NCBI GenBank assembly: GCA_001403775.1
Contig: CYUG01000011.1
Location: 556,900-620,899 of the forward strand
Source of the DNA: Dermabacter indicis
GTDB taxonomy: Bacteria > Actinomycetota > Actinomycetes > Actinomycetales > Dermabacteraceae
DNA: 64,000 nucleotides
Reading direction: 5' to 3'
Numbering within the stretch: the stretch's first letter is position 1; every line of letters begins with the position of its first letter. The position numbers were made by a program, and so were the translations under genes. Shown here in pieces: positions 34,223 to 44,348 of the stretch. The notes below the pieces were generated by a model. The model saw nothing but the letters and a program-made list of their open reading frames with translations. It was not told the DNA's origin and ran no database searches.

Positions 34223-35560
34223 GTGGCGACGACTTCTCTTAAGACCGATTTGTATGAGCTGACCATGATCCAGGCCGCGCGCGAGGCTGGCGTTGCGGAT
34301 CGCCGATGCGTGTTCGAGGTGTTCACGCGCTCGCTTCCCGAAGGACGGCGTTACGGCGTATTCGCTGGAGTGGGGCGCATCCTCGACGCACTCGCGGATT
34401 TTAACTTCGACGACGCCGACATCGAATTTCTGCGCTCCACCGGGCAGTTCACGGAAGATCTGCTCACCTACCTCGAGGGGTATCGCTTCGAGGGAAGCAT
34501 TGAGGCCTATGCCGAAGGTGAGGTCTTTTTCCCGAACTCCCCCGTCGTTCGCATTGAGGGCACCTTTGAACAGTGCGTTCTTCTCGAGACGCTCGTGCTT
34601 TCGATCCTCAACCACGATTCGGCAATCGCTTCCGTGGGCTCGCGCATGATCCAGGCTGCCGACGGCCGGCCGTGCATCGAAATGGGCTCGCGCCGCGTCC
34701 ACGAAGACGCTGCGGTTGCCGCCTCGCGTGCCGCCGCAATCGTGGGCTTCGCCTCGACCTCGAACCTCGAGGCGGGGCGCACCTACGGGATTCCCACCGT
34801 CGGAACGTCGGCGCACGCCTTCACGCTCGTATTCGACACCGAAGCCGAGGCCTTCCGCGCGCAAGTGCACTCCCTCGGCGCGGGCACGAGCCTCCTCGTG
34901 GACACATTCGACATTCGCGAGGCCATCGACGCTGCTGTCGAAATCGCGGGAGTGGACCTCGGAGCCGTGCGCATCGACTCCGGGCACCTCGGCGAAACGG
35001 CGCGCGAAGTGCGAGAGCAGCTCGATGAGCTCGGGGCGACGACGACAAAAATTACGGCGACGAGCGATCTCGACGAATATCGAGTGTTCGACCTACGCGA
35101 GTTCCCGGTGGACGGCTACGGAATCGGCACACGCCTCGTGACGGGCGGCGATCACCCCGCGCAGGGCTTCGTGTTCAAGCTCGTGGAGCGCGAGAACTCT
35201 TCGGGCACGATGGAGGCCGTCGCGAAGAAATCCGCGCAAAAGGCCACGATCGCCGGCAGCAAGCGCGCCTACCGCGTGCGCGATGCCGAGGGCGCGGCGA
35301 GCGCCGAACTCGTCCTCGCCGACGACGCAGGCGAGCAGCCGTCGGACTCCCTCAACGCACGGCCCCTACTCACGCGCCTCGTCGAGAACGGAAAAGTTCT
35401 CGATGCGCGCGGCCAGTGGGAGCGCATCGAAGCCGCAAGGAGGGTGCATGAGCGTGCGCTCGAGGAACTCGCGCTCGCCGACCCGCAGATCCGCACGGGT
35501 CAAGACGGCGACGTCGTGCTTCCCGTCGTCCATTCGCTCGAGGAGCTCCACGAGCTCTAG
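34223..35560 (+). CDS. pncB: Nicotinate phosphoribosyltransferase
   Basis: A 445-residue enzyme of NAD salvage, joining nicotinic acid to phosphoribosyl pyrophosphate at the cost of ATP. LKTDLYELTMIQAA at the N-terminus, FEVFTRSLP, MGSRRVHEDAA, GTSAHAF and RIDSGHL match the family, and the phosphate-binding LVTGGD block is visible. GTG start at 34223. The C-terminal ~90 residues are longer than in enteric homologs, as usual in Actinobacteria. Single gene, divergent from clpS. Confidence 0.94.
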   Translation: MATTSLKTDLYELTMIQAAREAGVADRRCVFEVFTRSLPEGRRYGVFAGVGRILDALADFNFDDADIEFLRSTGQFTEDLLTYLEGYRFEGSIEAYAEGEVFFPNSPVVRIEGTFEQCVLLETLVLSILNHDSAIASVGSRMIQAADGRPCIEMGSRRVHEDAAVAASRAAAIVGFASTSNLEAGRTYGIPTVGTSAHAFTLVFDTEAEAFRAQVHSLGAGTSLLVDTFDIREAIDAAVEIAGVDLGAVRIDSGHLGETAREVREQLDELGATTTKITATSDLDEYRVFDLREFPVDGYGIGTRLVTGGDHPAQGFVFKLVERENSSGTMEAVAKKSAQKATIAGSKRAYRVRDAEGAASAELVLADDAGEQPSDSLNARPLLTRLVENGKVLDARGQWERIEAARRVHERALEELALADPQIRTGQDGDVVLPVVHSLEELHEL

Positions 35561-35639
35561 CGCCCGCGCCTCGATCCCCACCAAGCAGCGGAATGCGGCA
35601 CGCGGGACGAGGCACCCGAAAAGCCGGGCAAGCGTCGGA

Positions 35640-37505
35640 CTACTTCTTGCCCACGAACCAACCGCGCAGAATATCGATCCTTTTTTGAATCTGCTCCGCG
35701 CTCGCCTGCGGAACTGCCGGACCACCCGAGCGGCGGCGCAGCTCGTTGTGCACCTGGCCGTGCGGGGTACCCGTGCGCCTCGCCCACCCCGACACGAGCG
35801 AACTGAGTTCCTTACGCAGGGCCGTGACATCGCGGTGCGTTGGTCCCGCGGGCGCGCTCGCGTGTCGTGAGCTGCGCTGCTGCTGATTCTTCTGGCGCTC
35901 ACGCAAGAGCGAGGTCACCTGCTCAGGCTCCAGCAGCCCGGGAATCCCGAGAAACTCCCGCTCCTCCTCGCTACCCGCCATCGCGAGGGAGCCGTACTCG
36001 CCGCCATCGAACAGCACGCGATCGAAATGAGCATCCGATTCGAGGGCCTCGTAGCTGCCCTCGAGCTCGCTGCTCGCTCTCTCCTCGCGATTCGCCTCGC
36101 GCAACGCTTCTTCGTCCAGCCCCGTCTCCGGGTCGAGCTGCTTCTTCTCGCGCGTATCGAGCACGTGGTCGCGCTCGGCTTCCATCTCATTCGCGAGGCC
36201 GAGGAGGACGGGCACGGACGGGAGGAACACACTCGCGGTCTCACCACGCGTACGCGAACGCACGAAACGCCCCACGGCCTGCGCAAAGAACATCGGGGTC
36301 GAGGTCGAGGTCGCGTACACGCCCACGGAAAGACGCGGAACGTCGACGCCCTCGGACACCATGCGCACCGCGACCATCCATCGATCGGTTGAGTCGTTGA
36401 ACTCCTCGATTTTTCGACCCGCGGTCGAATCATCCGAGAGCACGAGCGTCGGTTTCTCGCCCGTGACCCGCTCGAGGATCTTCGCGTAAGCGCGCGCATT
36501 CGACTGGTCCGTGGCGATCACAAGACCGCCCGCATCCTTCACACCTCGACGCACTTCCGTGAGGCGCTGATCCGCGGCCTGGAGAACCGTGGGAATCCAC
36601 TCGCCCTTCGGGTCAAGGGCCGTGCGCCACGCCTGCTGCATGATGTCTTTCGATTCAAGGCCACCGAGCTGCGCGGAAACCTCATCGCCGCTCTTCGTGC
36701 GCCAATGCATGCGACCCGAATACGTCATGAACAGCACGGGGCGCACGACGTGGTCCTGGAGCGCTTCCCGATAGCCGTACGTGTAATCGGCCTTGGAGCG
36801 GAGGAAGCCCTCGCCATCCGGTTCGTAGCGCACGAACGGAATGTGCGCATCATCCGAACGGAACGGGGTACCCGTGAGCGCGAGGCGACGCTTCGCGGGA
36901 TCGAAGGCCTCGCGCACGCCATCGCCCCACGTGAGGGCGTCGCCGGCGTGGTGGATTTCGTCGAGAATGACGAGGGTCGGTGCTGCCTCCGTGCGCGCGC
37001 GATGCAGGCGCGGATTCGCTCCCACCTGGGCGTACGTGAGGGCAACGCCCTGGTAGTGATCGCCGTGGCGCCCCTGGGCGTTCGAGAAGTTCGGGTCGAT
37101 CTGGATCCCCACGCGCAGCGCGGAATCGGCCCACTGGGTCTTGAGATGTTCCGTGGGCGCGACGACCGTCACGCGGCGCACGATGCCCTCTCGGAGAAGG
37201 CCCGCGGCGACCTGGAGCGCAAAGGTCGTTTTACCCGCCCCGGGGGTCGCGACCGTCATGAAATCGCGCGGCTGCGAATCCTGATACAGCTTGAGTGCCT
37301 CGGCCTGCCACGCGCGAAGTTTCGGCGCCGTGCCCCACGCCGCTCGCTCGGGGAACGCCGGCGGCATCTGCTGCGCCGCAAACGACGAGGGCGTGCGGGG
37401 CGTCGCCTGGGTATGAACTGCCGGCGCCTGCTGGTCGCTGGTGCGTGTCGACTCCAGGTAGTTCGAGAACAGGTCGGGCGAAGCGGAAGAATCGTGGGCA
37501 TTCAT
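35640..37505 (-). CDS. DEAD/DEAH-box helicase (superfamily 2)
   Basis: A 621-residue SF2 helicase. Walker A TPGAGKTT follows a Pro/Ala-rich leader of about 60 residues; motif II is ILDEIHHAG (DEIH rather than DEAD/DEAH), motif III ALTGTPFRSD, and the second RecA domain has MVSEGVDVPRLSV and QAVGRFVRSR (arginine finger). The C-terminal ~150 residues include a charged Ser/Gln-rich stretch and a final helical region. It resembles UvrB/RAD25-like translocases common in Actinobacteria; DNA repair or defence are both possible, and substrate is not evident. Confidence 0.88.
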   Translation of the reverse strand: MNAHDSSASPDLFSNYLESTRTSDQQAPAVHTQATPRTPSSFAAQQMPPAFPERAAWGTAPKLRAWQAEALKLYQDSQPRDFMTVATPGAGKTTFALQVAAGLLREGIVRRVTVVAPTEHLKTQWADSALRVGIQIDPNFSNAQGRHGDHYQGVALTYAQVGANPRLHRARTEAAPTLVILDEIHHAGDALTWGDGVREAFDPAKRRLALTGTPFRSDDAHIPFVRYEPDGEGFLRSKADYTYGYREALQDHVVRPVLFMTYSGRMHWRTKSGDEVSAQLGGLESKDIMQQAWRTALDPKGEWIPTVLQAADQRLTEVRRGVKDAGGLVIATDQSNARAYAKILERVTGEKPTLVLSDDSTAGRKIEEFNDSTDRWMVAVRMVSEGVDVPRLSVGVYATSTSTPMFFAQAVGRFVRSRTRGETASVFLPSVPVLLGLANEMEAERDHVLDTREKKQLDPETGLDEEALREANREERASSELEGSYEALESDAHFDRVLFDGGEYGSLAMAGSEEEREFLGIPGLLEPEQVTSLLRERQKNQQQRSSRHASAPAGPTHRDVTALRKELSSLVSGWARRTGTPHGQVHNELRRRSGGPAVPQASAEQIQKRIDILRGWFVGKK

Positions 37506-37545
37506 AGGCGCCCTCCACGATAGACCCGAGAGCGCCTAGCGCGCC

Positions 37546-37953
37546 TTAGCGACCCGAGCCGAAAAGCCCTCGGAAGCCTCCAAACCCGCCTTGAACTCGA
37601 CCTTTACCGTCGCCGTCGCTCGAGTTGCTTCCGTCACCAATGCCTTCGTAGATCTCCTTGCACTGCGGGCACACGGGGTACTTTTTCGGGTCACGACCCG
37701 GAACCCAAACCTTGCCGCACAGCGCGATCACGGGCGAGTTATTGAGCGCGGCTTTCGCGATTTTTTCCTTCTGCACATAGTGCGCGAAGCGATCGTGGTC
37801 ACCGGGATCGGCGTCCTCCGTTTGCTCCTCCCGCTCGAGCACCGCGGTCGAGCTGGGCGCGGCACCGGGGGCCGCGGGGGCCTGGGGTGCGCCGTGGTCC
37901 GGCGAGTTCGGGTCGGAAATGGAAGCGGCGAAGCGCATGCGTGAAATGCTCAT
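37546..37953 (-). CDS. DUF3039 small zinc-ribbon-like protein
   Basis: A 135-residue actinobacterial DUF3039 protein. The conserved core is FAHYVQKEKIAKAAL, then ALCGKVWVPGRDPKKYPVCP and CKEI; three cysteines (ALCGK, YPVCPQCK) could form part of a metal site. A low-complexity Ala/Pro-rich N-terminus and Gly/Phe-rich C-terminus flank it. Function unknown; usually found next to the helicase seen here. Confidence 0.87.
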   Translation of the reverse strand: MSISRMRFAASISDPNSPDHGAPQAPAAPGAAPSSTAVLEREEQTEDADPGDHDRFAHYVQKEKIAKAALNNSPVIALCGKVWVPGRDPKKYPVCPQCKEIYEGIGDGSNSSDGDGKGRVQGGFGGFRGLFGSGR

Positions 37954-37962
37954 GCCTCGATC

Positions 37963-39162
37963 CTAACCGCGCTCGCCCGTACCTGCGACGGCGCGAGCGA
38001 CGGCCGGCGTGACACGCTCGTCGAACACGCTCGGCACAATGTGGCGCGCCGAGAGTTCCTCAGCGCTCACGACGGCGGCGATCGCGCGGGCTGCCGCGAG
38101 GAGAGCCTCGTCGGTGACCCCGCGCGCGTGAGCGTCGATGAGGCCACGGAACACGCCAGGGAAGGCAAGCACGTTGTTGATTTGGTTCGCGAAATCGCTG
38201 CGGCCGGTCGCGACGACGGCGGCGTGTTTCCACGCGATATCCGGATCGACCTCGGGAACCGGATTCGAAAGCGCGAATACGATCGCGCGCTCGTTCATGC
38301 TTTCCAGCATCGCCTCATCGAGAATGTTCGGCACGCTCACGCCGATAAACACGTCGGCGCCGTTCACGGCCTCGCGAAGCCCGCCTTCAACCCCGCAAGG
38401 GTTCGTGTGCTCGGCGATCCACTCGAGACGGTCCCCCTTTTCCCGCCCGGCGTTCACGATGCCCTTCGAGTTCGTGACGACCACGTCGCGCGCACCGGCG
38501 GCAAGGAGGAGGCGAAGGATCGCCGTGCCCGCTGCTCCCGCGCCCGACATCGCAATGCGAACCTCCTCGATGTTCTTGCCCACCACCGTGAGGGCATTGG
38601 TGAGCGCCGCGAGTACGCACACGGCGGTGCCGTGCTGGTCATCGTGGAACACGGGGATGTCGAGTTCGGCGCGCAAGCGATCCTCGATCTCGAAGCACCG
38701 CGGCGCTGAGATGTCCTCGAGATTGATCCCCGCGAACGCGGGGGCGATCGCCTTGACGTGGGCAACGATGTCCTCCACGTCGTGGGCATCCAGACAGATC
38801 GGGAAGGCGTCAACGCCCGCGAAACGCGAGAAGAGCGCGGCCTTGCCTTCCATGACGGGAAGTGCGGCGAGGGGTCCGCGATCGCCGAGCCCCAAGATCG
38901 CGGAGCCGTCGGTCACGACCGCGACGGTGTTCTTCTTAATCGTGTAGTCGCGTGCCTTCTCCGGGTGTTCGGCGATCTCTTCCACGACGCGGGCAACGCC
39001 CGGCGTGTAGACGATCGCGAGGTCGTCTGCATTGTCGATCGCGGCGGTGGGCTCGACCGTGAGCTTTCCGCCTTCATGAGCCTCGAAAATGCGCCGCTCG
39101 ACGGCCTCGGTGCCGGTCGCAAGACGCGTGGGTTCGGTGTTTTCGGGTGTGTGCGTAGCCAT
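37963..39162 (-). CDS. NAD(P)-dependent malic enzyme
   Basis: A 399-residue short-form malic enzyme converting malate to pyruvate, CO2 and NAD(P)H. VYTPGVARVVEEI, the metal/active-site VFHDDQHGTAVCVLAAL and dinucleotide motif SGAGAAGTAIL are plain, as is VTDGSAILGLGD. It lacks the phosphotransacetylase-like domain of long forms. The ATG at 39162 follows GAGAGG; a start three codons upstream is also possible. NAD versus NADP use is unresolved. Confidence 0.93.
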   Translation of the reverse strand: MATHTPENTEPTRLATGTEAVERRIFEAHEGGKLTVEPTAAIDNADDLAIVYTPGVARVVEEIAEHPEKARDYTIKKNTVAVVTDGSAILGLGDRGPLAALPVMEGKAALFSRFAGVDAFPICLDAHDVEDIVAHVKAIAPAFAGINLEDISAPRCFEIEDRLRAELDIPVFHDDQHGTAVCVLAALTNALTVVGKNIEEVRIAMSGAGAAGTAILRLLLAAGARDVVVTNSKGIVNAGREKGDRLEWIAEHTNPCGVEGGLREAVNGADVFIGVSVPNILDEAMLESMNERAIVFALSNPVPEVDPDIAWKHAAVVATGRSDFANQINNVLAFPGVFRGLIDAHARGVTDEALLAAARAIAAVVSAEELSARHIVPSVFDERVTPAVARAVAGTGERG

Positions 39163-39202
39163 GCCTCTCATCTTCCCACGCACCGAGACCGCGCGCCGGG
39201 AC

Positions 39203-42200
39203 TTAGCCGAGATCCGCGATCGCGCGACGCACTCTCTTTTCCGAAACCGTGTACCGCGTGCCGAGCTGCTGAGCGAAGAACGATACGCGAAGCTCCTCGA
39301 GCATCCACGGAATCTCGCGCGCCTCCTCGCTCTCGAGGGCCTCGGCCGAGAGTTTCTGCTTCGCCTTCTCGAACATCCCCGCGAGGTCTTCAAGCTGCCA
39401 CGCGAGCTGCGCGTCACGAGCCGGGTTGTCCTGCATTTTCTCGACCCGGTGAAGATCCGCCTTGAGGTAGCGGGGAACCTCGGGAACGATGTGCGCCTCA
39501 GTGCGCGAAATAAAGCGACCCGAGGTGAGGGAATCCGCGTGCTCGCGAATCTGCGTGAGCTGCTGGAGCACGGAGAGGCTCGAAACCTTTGAGACTGCGC
39601 GCTGGAGTTTCGCGTGCACCGCGAGGGCGTCAATCGCGGCGAGCACGAGCGTGCGCGACAGTTCCGCGTGCTCCGCGCGGACCGCCTCCACGAGCGCATC
39701 AAACTCGGACTTCGTGAACACGAGCCCCTTGCTGTCGGTACGCGCGATGAGCTCCGCGGTTGCCGCGAGGGAGGCATCCGCGAGGAGCGCCTTGGCACTT
39801 CCGTAGCTCGATTGAGAAATGGCAAGTTTCGTGGGATTCGGAAGCGAGGAAAGCACCTGTGCGGAATCGGAGCCGAGCGCTTCGGTCACGAGGTGAGTCA
39901 CGGCACGGACGTGCTCGCGGCGCTGATCAAGTGCCGTGGGCATCGCGGTGAGATCGACGCTCACCGCGCCTGCTGCCTCGCGCAGCTTGAGCGCGGGGTA
40001 CACGACGACGTTGAGCCCGCCCTGCCGGTTGCGCTTCGTGCGCGGGATTTCAAAGTCCGGGAAGCCCTCAAGATCGCGATCCCCGAACGACTCGGCCTGG
40101 CGCGCGGCGCTCGATTCGACGCGCGTGCGATGTTTCTTCTTGAGTGCGTCGAGGTCGTCACCCGAGCCGATTTCTCGGCCTCGGTCATCGCGCACGGAGA
40201 AATGCATGCGCAGGTGCGCGGGAAGCCTCGATGCGTCGAACTCGTCTCCGTAAAGCGGCAAATCGTCAGGGACGCCGGGGAGCGCCACGAGTTCGTCTGC
40301 GACCGCCTCGACGAACCGCTCCCCCGTGTTCGGGTCGTCGTCGCGCAGAATCTGGGCGACGGCGCGTGCCTTGTCGGGCGCGGGAATCAGGTGCCTGCGG
40401 AGCGGCTTCGGGAGCGTGCGAATGAGCTCCACAATCTTTTCCTCGCGCATACCGGGCACAAGCCAATCAAAACCCGTGGCCTCGAGCCTGCCGAGCACGG
40501 CGAGGGGAACGAGTGCCGTCACGCCATCCTTCAACGTGCGCTTCGAGGAATGCCGAGAACCGTCGGAACTCTCCCGAACCGAAGGCTCGAAGGCGTACCG
40601 GAGTGCGAGTGTGATGTCTTTTTGCACCCACGTGTCGGGGAAACCGGCCGCGTGATCTTCGGCGTCATCCTCGAGCAAAATTTCGCGCGTGAGGTGCAAA
40701 AGCTCTGGTGTTTCATGGCGCTGTTTCTTCCACCACGAATCGAAGTGCCGGCCACTCGTGACCTTCTGCGGGATGCGCGCGTCGTAAAACTCGAACAGTG
40801 CGGCATCCCCAGCGATGAGATCCCTTCGCCTCGCCTTATTTTCGAGTTCCTCAAGCTCCTCGATGAGGCGATTATTGTCGCGGAAGAAATGGTGGCGCGT
40901 GTTCCACTGCCCCTCGATGAGGGCATGCTGAATGAAGATCTCGCGTGAGAGTTCCGGGTCGATGCGCCCGTAGGCGACTGCGCGGCGCGCGATGACCGGA
41001 ACGCCGTACAGGGTCGCCTTTTCGTAGGCCATGGCGCTTGCCTTCTTCGAGCTCCAGTGCGGCTCGGAGTAGGAGCGCCTCAGCACATGCGCGCCCACGT
41101 CCTCGACCCACGCGGGATCGATCTTTGCGGCGGTGCGCGCAAACAGGCGTGACGTTTCCACGAGTTCAGCGGCCATAACGTAGTCGTGGCGCCTCTTCGC
41201 AATCGCGCTGCCCGGCCAGATCACGAAGTGGGAATTACGCGCGCCCTGGTACTCGCGCGTGCGCTCGTCATAGAGCCCCACGTGGCTCAGAAGGCCCGCG
41301 AGGAGGCTCTGGTGGATGCTCGCTTCGCTCGCGGGGTTGTCCGACGGTCGAAGGCCCACATCGCGGCACATGTCTTTGAGCTGCGCGTGCAGGTCCCACC
41401 ATTCGCGAATGCGCACATAGTGCAGGTACTGGCTCTTGACCTCGCGTTTAAAAGCCGAATTCGAAAGATCCTTGCGGCGTTCACTCAAGTGGCGCCAGAG
41501 GTTGAGGTAGGTGAGAAAGTCGCTCGTTTCGTGTGTGAATCGCGCGTGCTGCTGATCGGCCTGGGCTTTTTTCTCGAGCGGGCGCTCGCGCGGATCCTGG
41601 ATCGAGAGGGCTGCAACGATGACGAGAACCTCGCGAAGCGCTCCTCGCTCGTGTGCCTCGAGGAGCATGCGCGCCATGCGAGGGTCGAGCGGAAAGCGCG
41701 AGATTTGCTCGCCGACGTGGGTGAGGGTCCGGCCACCGGGCGCGTTCTTTTCCGGGCGAATCGCGCCGAGTTCCTCGAGAAGACGCACGCCATCGCGCAC
41801 CGCGCGCTTATCGGGGGCCTCGACGAACTCGAAGCTTTCGATGTCGCCGAGACCGAGCGCGGTCATCTGGAGCACGACGCTTGCGAGGGCCGTGCGGAGA
41901 ATCTCGGGTTCGGTGAACTCGGGGCGCGATAAGAAATCCTGCTCAGAGTAGAGGCGGATCGCGATGCCGGGGCTCGTGCGGCCGGAGCGGCCCGAGCGCT
42001 GCTTGGCGCTCGCTTGGCTGATCGGTTCGATTGGAAGGCGCTGCACCTTCGTGCGCTGGGAATAGCGGGAGATACGGGCAAGGCCCGAATCGACGACGTA
42101 TTTAATGCCCGGGACGGTGAGCGATGTTTCCGCGACGTTGGTCGCGAGCACGATCCTGCGGTGGCCGCCCTTCGGCGGGCTGAAGATCTTCTGCTGGTCC

Positions 42201-43123
42201 TGCTCGGAGAGGCGGCCGAAAAGCGGAAGAACGTCGGTGCGGCTCGAGGCTCCCCCGCGTTTCTTGAGGTGCGACTCGAGCTCCTCTCCCACTTCACGGA
42301 TCTCGCGCTCCCCTGGGAGGAACACGAGGATGTCGCCCGGCCCTTCCGCGATGAGCTCGTCGCACGCGTCGGTGATTGCTTCCGTGAGATCTCGCTCTTC
42401 GCTACGGAGATCGCTGAGGTCGTCGTCCTCTTCGACCTCGGCCTCGAGCACGAGCGGCCGGTAGCGGATCTCCACCGGGTAGGTGCGGCCAGACACCTCG
42501 ATGATGGGCGCGGGATGCAGCTCGCCCACGCGGTCCTTCTTCCCGAAGAATTCCGCGAATCGCTCGGGGTCGATCGTCGCCGACGTGATGATGATCTTGA
42601 GGTCGGGGCGGCGTCGCGCGATTCGCTTCAGATAGCCGAGCAGCATGTCGATCGTGAGGCTGCGTTCGTGGGCCTCGTCGATGATGATCGCGTCGTATTT
42701 CTTCAGCTGGCGATCGCCGTGGATTTCCGAAAGCAGGATACCGTCGGTCATGACCTTGAGGCGCGTAGATTCCGCGGTGTTTTTTGTGAAGCGCACCTGG
42801 TATCCGACGGTTCCCTCGCCGAGTTTTTCTCCCAGTTCGTGCGCGATGCGGCTCGCGACACTTCGGGCAGCGATCCTTCGGGGTTGGGTGTGGCCAATCA
42901 TGCGACCGCGCGCACCGTACCCGAGCTCGAGCAGCATCTTCGGAAGCTGAGTGGTTTTGCCCGAACCCGTTTCGCCCGCGACGATCACGATCTGGTTATC
43001 GCGGATCGCACGTTGAATCTCCTCGCGCTGCTGCGAGACCGGCAGATCAGCAGGATAGGTGATCGCGAGGCGCGGCGCCTTGGTGTCGGGGCGTGCGCCG
43101 GTGTTCTCGTTCCTTAAGGCCAT
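39203..43123 (-). CDS. hrpA: ATP-dependent RNA helicase HrpA
   Basis: A 1,306-residue DEAH-box helicase. Motif I is AGETGSGKTTQLPK, motif II IIDEAHERS, motif III ITSATID, and motif VI QRSGRSGRTSPG; an OB-fold and the long HrpA-specific C-terminal domain (DUF3418) follow. Family members resolve stalled ribosomes or act on structured RNA. The chosen ATG (43123) has GGAGGGG before it; an upstream extension is unsupported. Single gene, divergent from tdh. Confidence 0.94.
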   Translation of the reverse strand: MALRNENTGARPDTKAPRLAITYPADLPVSQQREEIQRAIRDNQIVIVAGETGSGKTTQLPKMLLELGYGARGRMIGHTQPRRIAARSVASRIAHELGEKLGEGTVGYQVRFTKNTAESTRLKVMTDGILLSEIHGDRQLKKYDAIIIDEAHERSLTIDMLLGYLKRIARRRPDLKIIITSATIDPERFAEFFGKKDRVGELHPAPIIEVSGRTYPVEIRYRPLVLEAEVEEDDDLSDLRSEERDLTEAITDACDELIAEGPGDILVFLPGEREIREVGEELESHLKKRGGASSRTDVLPLFGRLSEQDQQKIFSPPKGGHRRIVLATNVAETSLTVPGIKYVVDSGLARISRYSQRTKVQRLPIEPISQASAKQRSGRSGRTSPGIAIRLYSEQDFLSRPEFTEPEILRTALASVVLQMTALGLGDIESFEFVEAPDKRAVRDGVRLLEELGAIRPEKNAPGGRTLTHVGEQISRFPLDPRMARMLLEAHERGALREVLVIVAALSIQDPRERPLEKKAQADQQHARFTHETSDFLTYLNLWRHLSERRKDLSNSAFKREVKSQYLHYVRIREWWDLHAQLKDMCRDVGLRPSDNPASEASIHQSLLAGLLSHVGLYDERTREYQGARNSHFVIWPGSAIAKRRHDYVMAAELVETSRLFARTAAKIDPAWVEDVGAHVLRRSYSEPHWSSKKASAMAYEKATLYGVPVIARRAVAYGRIDPELSREIFIQHALIEGQWNTRHHFFRDNNRLIEELEELENKARRRDLIAGDAALFEFYDARIPQKVTSGRHFDSWWKKQRHETPELLHLTREILLEDDAEDHAAGFPDTWVQKDITLALRYAFEPSVRESSDGSRHSSKRTLKDGVTALVPLAVLGRLEATGFDWLVPGMREEKIVELIRTLPKPLRRHLIPAPDKARAVAQILRDDDPNTGERFVEAVADELVALPGVPDDLPLYGDEFDASRLPAHLRMHFSVRDDRGREIGSGDDLDALKKKHRTRVESSAARQAESFGDRDLEGFPDFEIPRTKRNRQGGLNVVVYPALKLREAAGAVSVDLTAMPTALDQRREHVRAVTHLVTEALGSDSAQVLSSLPNPTKLAISQSSYGSAKALLADASLAATAELIARTDSKGLVFTKSEFDALVEAVRAEHAELSRTLVLAAIDALAVHAKLQRAVSKVSSLSVLQQLTQIREHADSLTSGRFISRTEAHIVPEVPRYLKADLHRVEKMQDNPARDAQLAWQLEDLAGMFEKAKQKLSAEALESEEAREIPWMLEELRVSFFAQQLGTRYTVSEKRVRRAIADLG

Positions 43124-43274
43124 AACCCCTCCATGGTAGTCGCCACTCTCACGCGGCCGTCCGTGTGAGTGGACACAAGCATCCGGCACACACCATCGCT
43201 CTCCTCGCATCCGTGCAGCGTTCAGTACCTCCCCCTACGATTGAGTCGCATACTTACCGAACAGAGAGGTTCCT

Positions 43275-44339
43275 ATGAAAGCCCTTCGCAAGGCTGCCCC
43301 GCACAAGGGGCTCGAGATCGTCGACATCCCCGAACCGCAGATCGGCCCAAACGACGTCAAGGTTCGCGTCATGCGCGCGGGTATCTGCGGCACCGACCTT
43401 CACATTCTCGAATGGGATGCTTCGGCGAAGGACATGTGCGACAACGTCCCCTTCACCCCCGGCCACGAATTCTATGGCGAGGTGACCGAAATCGGCGACG
43501 ACGTCGTGGACGTCAAGGTTGGGGACCGTATCTCGGGCGAAGGCCACGTTGTGTGCGGCATCTGCCGCAATTGCCGCGCGGGTCGCCGCCACATGTGCAT
43601 CCGCACCCGCTCGATCGGGGTGCAGCGCGATGGCGCCTTCGCCGAATACGTGGTGATTCCCCAGCAGAACGTATGGGTGCACCACCGCGATGGCGGCGGC
43701 GAAGAAGTCATCACCCCGGAGCTCGGTGCGATCTTCGATCCGCTTGGCAACGCCGTGCACACGACCCTGAAGTTCCCCATCGTGGGCGAGGACGTTCTCA
43801 TCACGGGTGCAGGCCCAATCGGCCTCATGTGCGCCGCAGTCGCGCGTCACGCGGGCGCTCGGTTCATCGCCATCACCGACGTCAAGGATCACCGCCTCGA
43901 CATGGCGAAGCAGATGGGCACCGACGCCCAGATCGATGTTTCGAAAACTCGCGTCCGCGACATCCAGGCCTCGCTCGGCATGCGCGAGGGCTTCGATGTG
44001 GGCCTCGAGATTTCGGGGCAGGCGAGCGCTCTGCAGGACATGATCGACAATATGAATCACGGTGGAAAAATTTCGATGCTCGGGCTGCCGTCAAAGCAGT
44101 TCGAGATCAACTGGACGACGGTCGTGACGCGCATGCTCACCCTTCAGGGCATCTACGGTCGCGAGATGTTCGAGACGTGGAACGCCATGAACGCCATGGT
44201 GCGCACGTCAAAGATTCTTCGCGAGCGCGTGCTGTCGACCGTGACCGACGTTCTGCCCGCCGAGAAGTGGGCGGATGCCTATGCGCTCGCGCGTTCGGGC
44301 GAAGCGGGCAAGATCGTTCTCGACTGGGAAAACATCTAA
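43275..44339 (+). CDS. tdh: L-threonine 3-dehydrogenase
   Basis: A 354-residue zinc-dependent medium-chain dehydrogenase oxidising threonine to 2-amino-3-ketobutyrate with NAD+. The catalytic zinc ligands are in GICGTDLH and GHEFYGEV; the NAD loop is GAGPIGLMCAA; GRRHMC belongs to the structural metal region. It is the first gene of a two-gene operon with kbl, nine bases apart. AGAGAGG precedes the ATG. Confidence 0.96.
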   Translation: MKALRKAAPHKGLEIVDIPEPQIGPNDVKVRVMRAGICGTDLHILEWDASAKDMCDNVPFTPGHEFYGEVTEIGDDVVDVKVGDRISGEGHVVCGICRNCRAGRRHMCIRTRSIGVQRDGAFAEYVVIPQQNVWVHHRDGGGEEVITPELGAIFDPLGNAVHTTLKFPIVGEDVLITGAGPIGLMCAAVARHAGARFIAITDVKDHRLDMAKQMGTDAQIDVSKTRVRDIQASLGMREGFDVGLEISGQASALQDMIDNMNHGGKISMLGLPSKQFEINWTTVVTRMLTLQGIYGREMFETWNAMNAMVRTSKILRERVLSTVTDVLPAEKWADAYALARSGEAGKIVLDWENI

Positions 44340-44348
44340 GGAGTAGCC